From Streptomyces sp. 35G-GA-8 (lineage in GTDB: Bacteria > Actinomycetota > Actinomycetes > Streptomycetales > Streptomycetaceae), in assembly GCF_023534745.1 (NCBI RefSeq), contig NZ_JAMHJQ010000003.1:62001-126000 (forward strand): 64,000 nt of DNA, given 5' to 3'. A model generated the notes under the pieces. That model was not told the DNA's origin, did not search any database, and was given only the letters and a program-made list of their open reading frames with translations. Of the stretch, positions 15,905 through 22,794 are shown piece after piece. The stretch's first letter is position 1. The number at the start of each line of letters is the position of its first letter. A program made the translations under genes and the position numbers.

Positions 15905-15920
15905 CTGCCTTTTGGGGCAG
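15905..15920. promoter_or_regulatory. Shared eCIS palindrome, copy 3 (DUF4157 gene)
   Basis: On the minus (coding) strand this reads CTGCCCCAAAAGGCAG, 112 bp upstream of the DUF4157 ATG, in the same orientation and similar position to copies 1 and 2. Confidence 0.55.
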
Positions 15921-15969
15921 GGGTGGGGGCTCGGGTGGGTGGTTGGCGTCAGGTCAGGGCGGAGGGGTA

Positions 15970-16300
15970 GTCGGGGTGGGCCGGAGTCGGACATGGCGGG
16001 TGGGGGCCGCCCCTGATCTTTGAGTGTCGCGGTTGCGGGTCGGGCGTCAAGGGCGCTCCTTCGTCGCGTCGGCAAGCCGATGACCTTCGGTCACCCTTGA
16101 CTCCCGCCCCTCCACCGCAAGTGCTGCTTTGAGGGGGGCGGCCCGGGGGGAGGGGTCCCCGGGGAAGCTCCCTTGTCCAAAGGTGTGCTCCCGGCTTTCG
16201 GGTGGGTGGGCCCTGCGGGGCGCGCGGGAGTGGAGTGGGGCGGCCCGGCACCGGCTCAGCGAGCTGATGTGCGTGGGTGGTTGGGACTCATGCCCCGCTG
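15970..16300. repeat. Large imperfect inverted repeat, left arm (~330 bp)
   Basis: Runs from GTCGGGGTGGG to CATGCCCCGCTG and matches the complement of 16511-16845 with scattered substitutions and small indels. Strongest blocks are GTGGGGGCCGCCCCTGATCT (left end), the GGGGCGGCCCGGCACCGG block and the inner ATGCCCCGCTG. No credible gene lies in the 15793-16910 interval. The ORFs there are mirror images produced by the repeat. Confidence 0.85.
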
Positions 16301-16510
16301 CGCGGGCTCGTTGTTGTCTGCATCTGTTGCCTGGGGCGGACGAGCCCGTCACCCGCCCCCTATGTCCCAGTTTGGCGGGCTGTTCTGGGGGCTCCCGGCC
16401 GGTGATGCGTCCTGAGTTCGGTTAAGTCGTTCCCACGACACATCACCTCCTCTGACCGGCCCAATCAGCGCCTCGTCAGTCACACCCACCCCACCACCCA
16501 CACACCCTGA

Positions 16511-16845
16511 CCAGCGGGGCATGAATCCCCGCCGCCCACGGGGATCAGTCGCTTTGCCGGTGCCGGGCCGCCCCACTCCACTGCCGCGCAGCCCCGCAGG
16601 GTCCACCGACCTGCGGTCGGGAACCGGCCGCCGAAACATGGGTGCTTCCCCGGGGACCCCTCCCCCCGGGCCGCCCCCCTCAAAGCTGCACTTGCGGTGG
16701 AGGGGCGGGTGTCAAGGGTGAAGCGAAGCGGAATCGGCGCAGCCGACGCGACGAAGGAGCGCCCTTGACGCCCGACCCGCAACCGCGACACTCAAAGATC
16801 AGGGGCGGCCCCCACCCGTCTCTGGACCCTCCGGTCCACCCCGAC
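16511..16845. repeat. Large imperfect inverted repeat, right arm (~335 bp)
   Basis: Complementary partner of 15970-16300, separated by a 210-bp spacer (16301-16510). Includes the sub-sequence CAAGGGTGAAGCGAAGCGG beside the shared GACGCGACGAAGGAGCGCCC. It ends ~65 bp before the hydroxyproline operon. Confidence 0.85.
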
Positions 16846-16892
16846 CAGCCCGCTCACAAGGCGGCTGACGGACCATGGTGCGCCACACTGCT

Positions 16893-16901
16893 ATGTGACA
16901 T
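16893..16901. promoter_or_regulatory. ATGTGACAT inverted repeat at the hydroxyproline operon start
   Basis: A perfect ATGT-G-ACAT repeat ends 9 bp before the ATG at 16911. No Shine-Dalgarno lies between, so the transcript may be nearly leaderless. This is the size and style of a FadR-family GntR operator, and such a regulator closes the operon. Assignment is inference. Confidence 0.35.
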
Positions 16902-16910
16902 GCTACTGAC

Positions 16911-18089
16911 ATGGGCAGCTCGGAGAGATCTCCAGATGTCGTTGTCATCGGCGCGGGCATGGTCGGCGCCGCCTGCGCCTACTACTGTTCCGCGGCGGGT
17001 CTCCGCGTCACCGTGATCGAGCGGGGCGCGATCGCCGCGGGAACCACCTCCGCCTGCGAAGGCAACATCCTGCTCTCCGACAAGGAACCAGGACCCGAAC
17101 TCGATCTGGCGCTGCTCTCCGTGCGCCTCTGGGGCGAAGTCGCCCAGGACATGGGTCCCGAGCGGCTGGAGTACCAGCGAAAAGGCGGCGTCGTGGTCGC
17201 CACCTCAGGCGCCACGGCCGACGGTCTCCGGACACTCACCGCCGTTCAGCGCGCCGCCGGAATCGACGCGATCGACGTGTCCTCCGGCGAAGTCGCCGAG
17301 CTGGAGCCGCACATCACACCCGACGTGGTCTCGGGCGCCTACTACCCGCAGGACTGCCAGGTCCAGCCCATGCTGGCGGCGGCTCGGCTGCTCCAGCGCG
17401 CGCGTGGGCACGGTGCCACCGTACTGCCGGGGACGGAGGTCGTCGGATTCGTACGGGACGGCCGTGGCACCGTCACCGGCGTCCGGACGGACTCGCCCAC
17501 GGCGCCCGTGATCCATGCCGGGTGGATCATCAACGCCACCGGCACCTGGAGCGGACAGACCGCCCGCCTCGCGGGCGCGCCCGTCCCGGTGCTGCCGCGC
17601 AAAGGGTTCATCCTGGTCACGGAGCCGCTGCCCCGGGTCATCCGGCACAAGGTGTACACCGCCGAGTACGTCGCCAATGTGGCCAGCAGTGACGCGGCGC
17701 TGGAGACCTCGGTCGTGGTGGAGGGTACCGGGGCCGGGACCGTACTGATCGGGGCCAGCCGCGAACGTGTCGGCTTCGACCGGTCGATGTCGCTGCCGGT
17801 CCTGCGCAAGCTCGCCGCACAGGCCATCGCCGTCTTCCCGTTCCTCGCCGAAGTCCGGCTGCTGCGAAGCTACTTGGGCTTCCGCCCCTACTGCCCGGAC
17901 CACCTCCCGGTCATCGGCGCCGACCCGCGCGCCCCCGGACTCCTGCACGCCGCGGGACACGAGGGCGCCGGGATCGGGCTGTCCACCGGGACCGGGTATC
18001 TGATCGCGCAGGTGATCGCCGGTACGGAACCCGACCTGGATCTCTCTCCGTTCCGCCCGGACCGGTTCGGGGAGGAGGTGGCGGCGTGA
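16911..18089 (+). CDS. D-hydroxyproline dehydrogenase, FAD/glycine-oxidase-like (HcnC-type) subunit
   Basis: A 392-residue FAD-dependent amine oxidase subunit predicted to oxidise cis-4-hydroxy-D-proline to pyrroline-4-hydroxy-2-carboxylate. The Rossmann FAD-binding motif is VVVIGAGMVGAACAYY (residues ~10-25). The DAO-family C-terminus has YLGFRPYCPDHLPVIGADP and HAAGHEGAGIGLSTGTG (flavin-contacting). The ATG at 16911 is the only sensible start. It overlaps the next gene (GTGA), and the three dehydrogenase subunits are consecutive, as in Pseudomonas and Sinorhizobium hydroxyproline operons. A sarcosine-oxidase- or HcnC-like amino-acid dehydrogenase with another substrate is possible. The downstream epimerase and deaminase strongly favour hydroxyproline. 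Confidence 0.82.
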   Translation: MGSSERSPDVVVIGAGMVGAACAYYCSAAGLRVTVIERGAIAAGTTSACEGNILLSDKEPGPELDLALLSVRLWGEVAQDMGPERLEYQRKGGVVVATSGATADGLRTLTAVQRAAGIDAIDVSSGEVAELEPHITPDVVSGAYYPQDCQVQPMLAAARLLQRARGHGATVLPGTEVVGFVRDGRGTVTGVRTDSPTAPVIHAGWIINATGTWSGQTARLAGAPVPVLPRKGFILVTEPLPRVIRHKVYTAEYVANVASSDAALETSVVVEGTGAGTVLIGASRERVGFDRSMSLPVLRKLAAQAIAVFPFLAEVRLLRSYLGFRPYCPDHLPVIGADPRAPGLLHAAGHEGAGIGLSTGTGYLIAQVIAGTEPDLDLSPFRPDRFGEEVAA

Positions 18090-18385
18090 GTGCCGAGGGC
18101 GAGACCCCCCAACCGCGGTTCCAGTTCCGGTTCGACGACGGGACGATCGACGCCTCGGCGGGCCAGACCATCGGCGCCGCGCTCATCGCCGCCGGGCACC
18201 GCTCCTGGCGCCGTACCCGCATCGGCGGCGCTCCGCGCGGTGTGTTCTGTGGCATCAGGGTGTGCTTCGACTGCCTGGTCACCGTCAACGAGCAGCCGAA
18301 TCGACGGGCTTGTCTGATCGAGGCCGCGCCAGGCGACCGGGTACGTACTCAGGAGGGGGCGGGCCATGACGACCTCGCGTGCTGA
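18086..18385 (+). CDS. D-hydroxyproline dehydrogenase, [2Fe-2S] (HcnA-type) subunit
   Basis: A 99-residue ferredoxin-like subunit that passes electrons between the flavin subunits. The plant-type 2Fe-2S ligands are seen as CGIRVCFDC (C-x4-C-x2-C) with the fourth Cys in RRACLIEA. Length and N-terminal fold (FRFDDGTIDASAGQTIGAALIAAG) match the (2Fe-2S)-binding protein family of this complex. GTG at 18086 overlaps the preceding stop by 4 nt. Its 3' end overlaps the next start by 20 nt. Confidence 0.88.
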   Translation: MSAEGETPQPRFQFRFDDGTIDASAGQTIGAALIAAGHRSWRRTRIGGAPRGVFCGIRVCFDCLVTVNEQPNRRACLIEAAPGDRVRTQEGAGHDDLAC

Positions 18386-20843
18386 TCCGGCCGCCGCACG
18401 GCGCGACCGTTACGATCTCGCCGTCCTCGGCGCCGGCCCGGCCGGTCTCGCCGCCGCCGTCACGGCCGCCGGCGCCGGAGCACGCGTCGCGCTGATCGAC
18501 GCGCAGCCGCGGCCCGGCGGCCAGTTCTGGCGCCACCGCGAAGGCGACAACGGCGCGTCACACCACGACTGGCCGGTGTTCCAACGACTGTTGCGCGGAC
18601 TCACCGACCACGCGGAGCGGATCGCACACCTGCCGGGGCAGTCCGTGTGGCACATCGAGCGGACCGCCGAGGAGTCTCCGTACGGATTCCGCACCCACAC
18701 CACTGCCACCCGCACCCTCGACGACAGCACCGAACGGGTCGTCGAGAGCCGTACGGTGGTGATCGCCACCGGAGCGTACGACCGCCAACTCCCCTTCCCC
18801 GGCTGGACGTTGCCCGGCGTCTTCACCGCAGGCGGCGCGCAGGCGCTGCTCAAGGGGCAGGGGGTACGCGCAGGCCGGCGGATCGCGGTCGCCGGCACCG
18901 GCCCGTTCCTCCTCGCCGTCGCCGCCGGACTCGCCGAGGCGGGCGCGGACGTCGTCGGGGTCTTCGAGGCCGGGCTGCCCACCGCCTTCGCGCGGCATCC
19001 GCTCGCCCTGGCCCGTAACCCCGGCAAGCTCGCCGAGGGCGCGGGGTTCCTCCGTACGCTGCTGCGCCACCGCGTGCCGTACCGGACCCGTACGACCGTG
19101 GTCGCCGCCCACGGCGAAGGCGAGGTGTCCGGGGTCACGGTGGCCGCGCTCGACGCGCGGTGGCGGATCGTGCCGGGCAGTGAGCGCCGTGTCGACTGCG
19201 ACACGCTCGCCGTCGGCTACGGCTTCACGCCCCAGATCGAGATCCCGCTCCAGCTCGGCTGCGACACGCGCCGCGACCTCGACGGAAGCCTGGTCGCCGG
19301 CGCCGACGGCCGGCAGCTCAGCTCGGTTCCCGGGGTCTATCTCGCGGGCGAGGTCTGCGGCGTCGGTGGCGCGGACCTGTCCGTGACCGAGGGCCGGCTC
19401 GCCGGACTCCACGCCGCGTACGCCACCGTCGGCACCGCCCCGGACCCGGCGGCGGTGCGCCGGCTGTCGCACCGGCGCGCGGCGCTGCGCGCCTTCGCCA
19501 CCGCCCTGCACGAGGCCTGTCCGGTGCGCCCGGGGTGGACCGGGTGGATCGACGACGACACCGTGGTGTGCCGGTGCGAGGAAGTCACGGCGGGCGCGAT
19601 CACCGAGGTCATCGAAGAGCTGGGCGCCACCGATGCGCGCGCGGTGAAGCTGTTCGCGCGGCCCGGCATGGGGCTGTGCCAGGGGCGCGTCTGCGGATAC
19701 GCCACCAGTTGTCTGGTCGCCGCACGCACCGGGCGCGAACCGACCGAGGACGATCTGCGCTCCATGGCGAGCAGACCCATCGCGCAGCCGGTGTCGCTCG
19801 GCGCCCTGGCCGCCGCCGCGAAACCCACCGCCCAGCCCCGTCAGTCCCATCAGCGAGGTCAGTCCCGGCAACAGAGTCTCCGTGGAGGTCGTATGAACGC
19901 GTCAGCGCCCCGGCAACTGCAAGAGCACGAGCACGAGCAGTCCCGGCGCAAGCCCTGGCACGGCGTGCTGGTCGCCACAGCGCTGCCGCTGCGCGAAGGC
20001 TCCACCGGCCGGCTGGAGGTGGACTTCGACGGCTACGCCGACCATGTCAGCTGGCTCGCCGCGAACGGATGCGACGGCGTCACCCCGAACGGCTCGCTCG
20101 GCGAGTACCAGACCCTCTCGCCGGAAGAACGCGCCCGTGTGGTGACCACGGCGGTCGAGACCGCTCCCGAGGGCTTCACGGTCATGCCCGGAGTGGCCGC
20201 CTACGGCGCCGACGAGGCCCGCCGCTGGGCCGAGCAGGCTGCCGAGGCGGGCGCCGCCGCCGTGATGCTGCTCCCGCCGAACTCCTACCGGGCCGACCCG
20301 CGTGCCGTGGTCGCGCACTACCGCGAGGTCGCCAAGGCCGGCCTGCCGGTCGTCGCGTACAACAACCCCTTCGACACCAAGGTCGATCTGGTGCCCGAGC
20401 TGCTCGCGGAACTCCACGCCGAGGGACTGATCGTCGCGGTCAAGGAGTTCTCCGGCGATGTCCGCCGCAGTTACCGGATCGCCGAACTCGCCCCCGGTCT
20501 CGATGTGTTGTGCGGCGCCGACGATGTCGCGCTGGAGCTGGCCGTCGCGGGTTCCCCCGGCTGGGTCGCCGGCTATCCCAACGCGTTCCCCCGCGCCTCG
20601 GTCGCACTGTGGCGTGCCGCCTCGGCCGGTGATCTGGAGACCGCGCTGCCGCTCTACCGGGCGCTGCACCCGCTGCTGCGCTGGGACTCCAGGACGGAGT
20701 TCGTGCAGGCGATCAAGGCGAGCATGGATCTGGTTGGTCGCTACGGCGGTCCCTGCCGTCAGCCGCGCGTTCCGCTCACCCCCGAGCACGAGGAGATCGT
20801 GCGCAGGGCCACCGAGAAGGCGCTCGCGGAAGGGCTCGGGTAA
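18366..20843 (+). CDS. Fused ORF: HcnB-type dehydrogenase subunit + DHDPS-family deaminase
   Basis: One uninterrupted 825-codon frame joins two enzymes normally made separately. Residues 1-~485 are the NAD(P)/FAD-binding HcnB-like subunit: LAVLGAGPAGLAAAVTAAGA, a second Rossmann motif (IAVAGTGPFLLAVAAGLAEA), VYLAGEVCGVGGADLSV, and a C-terminal BFD-like Cys cluster (VCRCEEVTAGAI and GLCQGRVCGYATSCLV). Residues ~486-509 are a Gln/Arg/Ser-rich linker. Residue 510 onward is the dihydrodipicolinate-synthase-family deaminase. GGAGG and ATG inside the linker (19884-19895) allow the second domain to be made alone. No stop codon separates the two in any part of the linker. Whether cells make the fusion, two proteins or both is unknown. 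A missed frameshift is an alternative explanation. Confidence 0.82.
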   Translation: MTTSRADPAAARRDRYDLAVLGAGPAGLAAAVTAAGAGARVALIDAQPRPGGQFWRHREGDNGASHHDWPVFQRLLRGLTDHAERIAHLPGQSVWHIERTAEESPYGFRTHTTATRTLDDSTERVVESRTVVIATGAYDRQLPFPGWTLPGVFTAGGAQALLKGQGVRAGRRIAVAGTGPFLLAVAAGLAEAGADVVGVFEAGLPTAFARHPLALARNPGKLAEGAGFLRTLLRHRVPYRTRTTVVAAHGEGEVSGVTVAALDARWRIVPGSERRVDCDTLAVGYGFTPQIEIPLQLGCDTRRDLDGSLVAGADGRQLSSVPGVYLAGEVCGVGGADLSVTEGRLAGLHAAYATVGTAPDPAAVRRLSHRRAALRAFATALHEACPVRPGWTGWIDDDTVVCRCEEVTAGAITEVIEELGATDARAVKLFARPGMGLCQGRVCGYATSCLVAARTGREPTEDDLRSMASRPIAQPVSLGALAAAAKPTAQPRQSHQRGQSRQQSLRGGRMNASAPRQLQEHEHEQSRRKPWHGVLVATALPLREGSTGRLEVDFDGYADHVSWLAANGCDGVTPNGSLGEYQTLSPEERARVVTTAVETAPEGFTVMPGVAAYGADEARRWAEQAAEAGAAAVMLLPPNSYRADPRAVVAHYREVAKAGLPVVAYNNPFDTKVDLVPELLAELHAEGLIVAVKEFSGDVRRSYRIAELAPGLDVLCGADDVALELAVAGSPGWVAGYPNAFPRASVALWRAASAGDLETALPLYRALHPLLRWDSRTEFVQAIKASMDLVGRYGGPCRQPRVPLTPEHEEIVRRATEKALAEGLG
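19893..20843 (+). CDS. Pyrroline-4-hydroxy-2-carboxylate deaminase-like (DHDPS family), internal start
   Basis: A 316-residue TIM-barrel lyase beginning MNASAPRQLQ at an ATG with GGAGG 4 nt upstream, inside the larger ORF. Family hallmarks are GCDGVTPNGSLGEYQTLS (the phosphate/carboxylate loop, residues ~58-75), VVAYNNPFDT with the conserved Tyr, and IVAVKEFSGD with the Schiff-base Lys. It is predicted to deaminate pyrroline-4-hydroxy-2-carboxylate to 2-ketoglutarate semialdehyde, the step after the dehydrogenase. Length equals stand-alone family members, which supports independent translation. The aldehyde dehydrogenase for the final step is not in the window. Confidence 0.78.
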   Translation: MNASAPRQLQEHEHEQSRRKPWHGVLVATALPLREGSTGRLEVDFDGYADHVSWLAANGCDGVTPNGSLGEYQTLSPEERARVVTTAVETAPEGFTVMPGVAAYGADEARRWAEQAAEAGAAAVMLLPPNSYRADPRAVVAHYREVAKAGLPVVAYNNPFDTKVDLVPELLAELHAEGLIVAVKEFSGDVRRSYRIAELAPGLDVLCGADDVALELAVAGSPGWVAGYPNAFPRASVALWRAASAGDLETALPLYRALHPLLRWDSRTEFVQAIKASMDLVGRYGGPCRQPRVPLTPEHEEIVRRATEKALAEGLG

Positions 20844-20848
20844 TCCGT

Positions 20849-21910
20849 ATGCGCAGCAGCAGGGTCTTCCACGCGGTCGATTCCCACACCGAGGGCATGC
20901 CCACCCGGGTCATCACCGGCGGCGTCGGTGTGGTGCCCGGCGCCACCATGTCCGACCGGCGCCGGTACTTCATCGAACACCTCGACCACATCCGTAAGTT
21001 CCTGATGAACGAGCCCCGTGGCCACGCGGCGATGAGCGGGGCGATCCTGCAACCGCCCACCCGCCCCGACGCCGACTACGGCGTGCTCTACATCGAGACC
21101 TCCGGCTGTCTCCCGATGTGCGGGCACGGCACCATCGGTGTCGCCACCGTCCTGGTGGAGACCGGCATGGTCGAGGTCACCGAACCGGTCACCACCATCC
21201 GCCTCGACACCCCCGCCGGGCTGGTCGTCGCCCGGGTCCGGGTGACGGACGGAGTGGCGACGTCGGTCGTCCTGCGGAACGTACCGTCGTTCGTGCTCGG
21301 TCTCGACCGTACGGTACGGGTCGAGCCCTGGGGCGACATCCCCTACGACCTCGCCTTCGGTGGCAACTTCTACGCCATCGTCCAACTGGACAAGCTGGGC
21401 ATCCCGTTCGCGCGGACGGAGAAGCGGCGCATCCTCGACGCGGGCCTCGCCATCATGGCCGCCGTCAACGACCAGGACCGCCCCGTCCACCCCCTCAACC
21501 CCGAGATCAACGGTTGCCACCATGTGTATCTGGCCGCCCCCGGGTCGGACGCCAGGCACTCCCGGCACGCCATGGTCATCCACCCGGGCATGTTCGACCG
21601 CTCGCCCTGTGGCACCGGCACCAGCGCCCGTATGGCCCAGCTGCACGCCCGTGGCGAACTCGCACTCGACACCGATTTCGACAACGAGTCGTTCATCGGT
21701 ACGCATTTCACCGGCCGCCTCGTCGAAGAGGGCATCCTCGGCGAGCAGGGCGTACCCGGCGGACCCGGGCAGGGCGTACCCGGCGGGCCCGAAGCGCCCC
21801 GCGGTCTCACCACCGTGATTCCCACCATCGAGGGCCGCGCCTGGATCACCGGCACCGCCCAGTACCACTACGACCCCGACGACCCGTTCCCCGAAGGGTT
21901 CGAGTTGTGA
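20849..21910 (+). CDS. 4-hydroxyproline 2-epimerase (proline racemase family)
   Basis: A 353-residue cofactor-independent epimerase predicted to interconvert trans-4-hydroxy-L-proline and cis-4-hydroxy-D-proline. Both catalytic Cys are present: MCGHGTIG near residue 91 and SPCGTGTSARMAQL near residue 253. HAVDSHTEGMPTRV is the family N-terminus. A Gly/Pro-rich insert of two 24-bp tandem units (21746-21793, GVPGGPGQ) lies near the C-terminus and is not typical of the family. The ATG at 20849 is 5 bp after the deaminase stop, so the two are cotranscribed. The trailing WITGTAQYHYDPDDPFPEGF is the normal family end. A trans-3-hydroxyproline dehydratase is excluded by the first catalytic Cys, which that family replaces. 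Confidence 0.88.
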   Translation: MRSSRVFHAVDSHTEGMPTRVITGGVGVVPGATMSDRRRYFIEHLDHIRKFLMNEPRGHAAMSGAILQPPTRPDADYGVLYIETSGCLPMCGHGTIGVATVLVETGMVEVTEPVTTIRLDTPAGLVVARVRVTDGVATSVVLRNVPSFVLGLDRTVRVEPWGDIPYDLAFGGNFYAIVQLDKLGIPFARTEKRRILDAGLAIMAAVNDQDRPVHPLNPEINGCHHVYLAAPGSDARHSRHAMVIHPGMFDRSPCGTGTSARMAQLHARGELALDTDFDNESFIGTHFTGRLVEEGILGEQGVPGGPGQGVPGGPEAPRGLTTVIPTIEGRAWITGTAQYHYDPDDPFPEGFEL

Positions 21911-21930
21911 CCGTACGAAGGAGCAGGCCC

Positions 21931-22659
21931 ATGACCACGACCGAGGGTGACCCCAGCACGCCGCTCCTGCCCTCGTTCGGCGCCCGGCGCAATCTCCGTG
22001 AGGAGATCATCGAAACCCTGCGCGGCGCGGTGATCTCCGGTCAACTGCGCCCCGGCGTCGTCTACTCGGCGCCCAGCCTGGCCGAGCAGTTCGGCGTCTC
22101 CTCCACCCCCGTACGGGAGGCGATGCTCGATCTCGCCCGCGAGGGGCTGGTCGGCGTGGTCCGTAACAAGGGCTTCCGGGTCACCGACCTGTCGGAGGCC
22201 GACCTCGACGACATCACGCATCTGCGCGCCCTCATCGAAATCCCCACCGTGCGACGGATCGCCGAGGCGGGCGTCGATCCCGCCGCCATCGAGCGGCTGC
22301 GTCCGCTGGCCACGGCCATCGAGGACGCGGCACGCCGACAGGACCTCATCGCGCATGTCACCATCGACATGGAGTTCCATCTCACGCTGCTGGGTCTGAC
22401 CGGCAACACCTATCTGGTCGAGACCGTCCGCTCCCTCCGCTCCCGGTCCCGGATCTACGGTCTCAAGATCCTGGCCGAGCGCGACCGGCTCATCCCCTCC
22501 TCGCACGAGCACTCCGAACTCCTCGACCTGATCAGTGCGGGCGACGCGGACGGCGCCGAGCAGCTGATGCGACGTCATATCGGCCATGTCCGCGGCATCT
22601 GGGCGGAGCGGGTGGCTACGGACGACGAGGACAGTCACCCCGAGAACAGCCACCCCTGA
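21931..22659 (+). CDS. GntR/FadR-family regulator of the hydroxyproline operon
   Basis: A 242-residue regulator with an N-terminal winged helix (NLREEIIETLRGAVISGQL, SLAEQFGVSSTPVREAMLDL, GLVGVVRNKGFRVTDL) and an FCD all-helical ligand domain (residues ~90-220) with the metal-binding-type DMEFHLTLL and HEHSELLDLI and HIGHVRGIW histidines. The ATG at 21931 has AAGGAG 7 nt upstream. A GTG at 21907 overlaps the epimerase stop and is a second possibility. Last gene of the operon, so it probably autoregulates. The ATGTGACAT repeat at 16893 is a candidate operator. Confidence 0.85.
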   Translation: MTTTEGDPSTPLLPSFGARRNLREEIIETLRGAVISGQLRPGVVYSAPSLAEQFGVSSTPVREAMLDLAREGLVGVVRNKGFRVTDLSEADLDDITHLRALIEIPTVRRIAEAGVDPAAIERLRPLATAIEDAARRQDLIAHVTIDMEFHLTLLGLTGNTYLVETVRSLRSRSRIYGLKILAERDRLIPSSHEHSELLDLISAGDADGAEQLMRRHIGHVRGIWAERVATDDEDSHPENSHP

Positions 22660-22794
22660 GAGTGGTCTTCCGCTGCTCCTGTTCCGTTATCGGGTGTATG
22701 CCGCCATCACGGGAATGTATGGATGAAAGCCCCTTTCAGGGTCTTCGGCCCGCCGTCCCCGGCCGGCCCGTCCATCGAACAGGAGACGGTGGTC

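Noticed and set aside
15955-16845. Several 60-120-codon ORFs in the inverted-repeat region
   Set aside because: They are mirror images created by the repeat arms, without SD or codon bias.
19535-20632. 365-codon ORF overlapping the dehydrogenase/deaminase fusion
   Set aside because: Arg-rich shadow in another frame.
21118-21930. Upstream extension of the GntR regulator to 513 codons
   Set aside because: Crosses the epimerase in the wrong frame; AAGGAG/ATG at 21931 and the HTH position fix the start.
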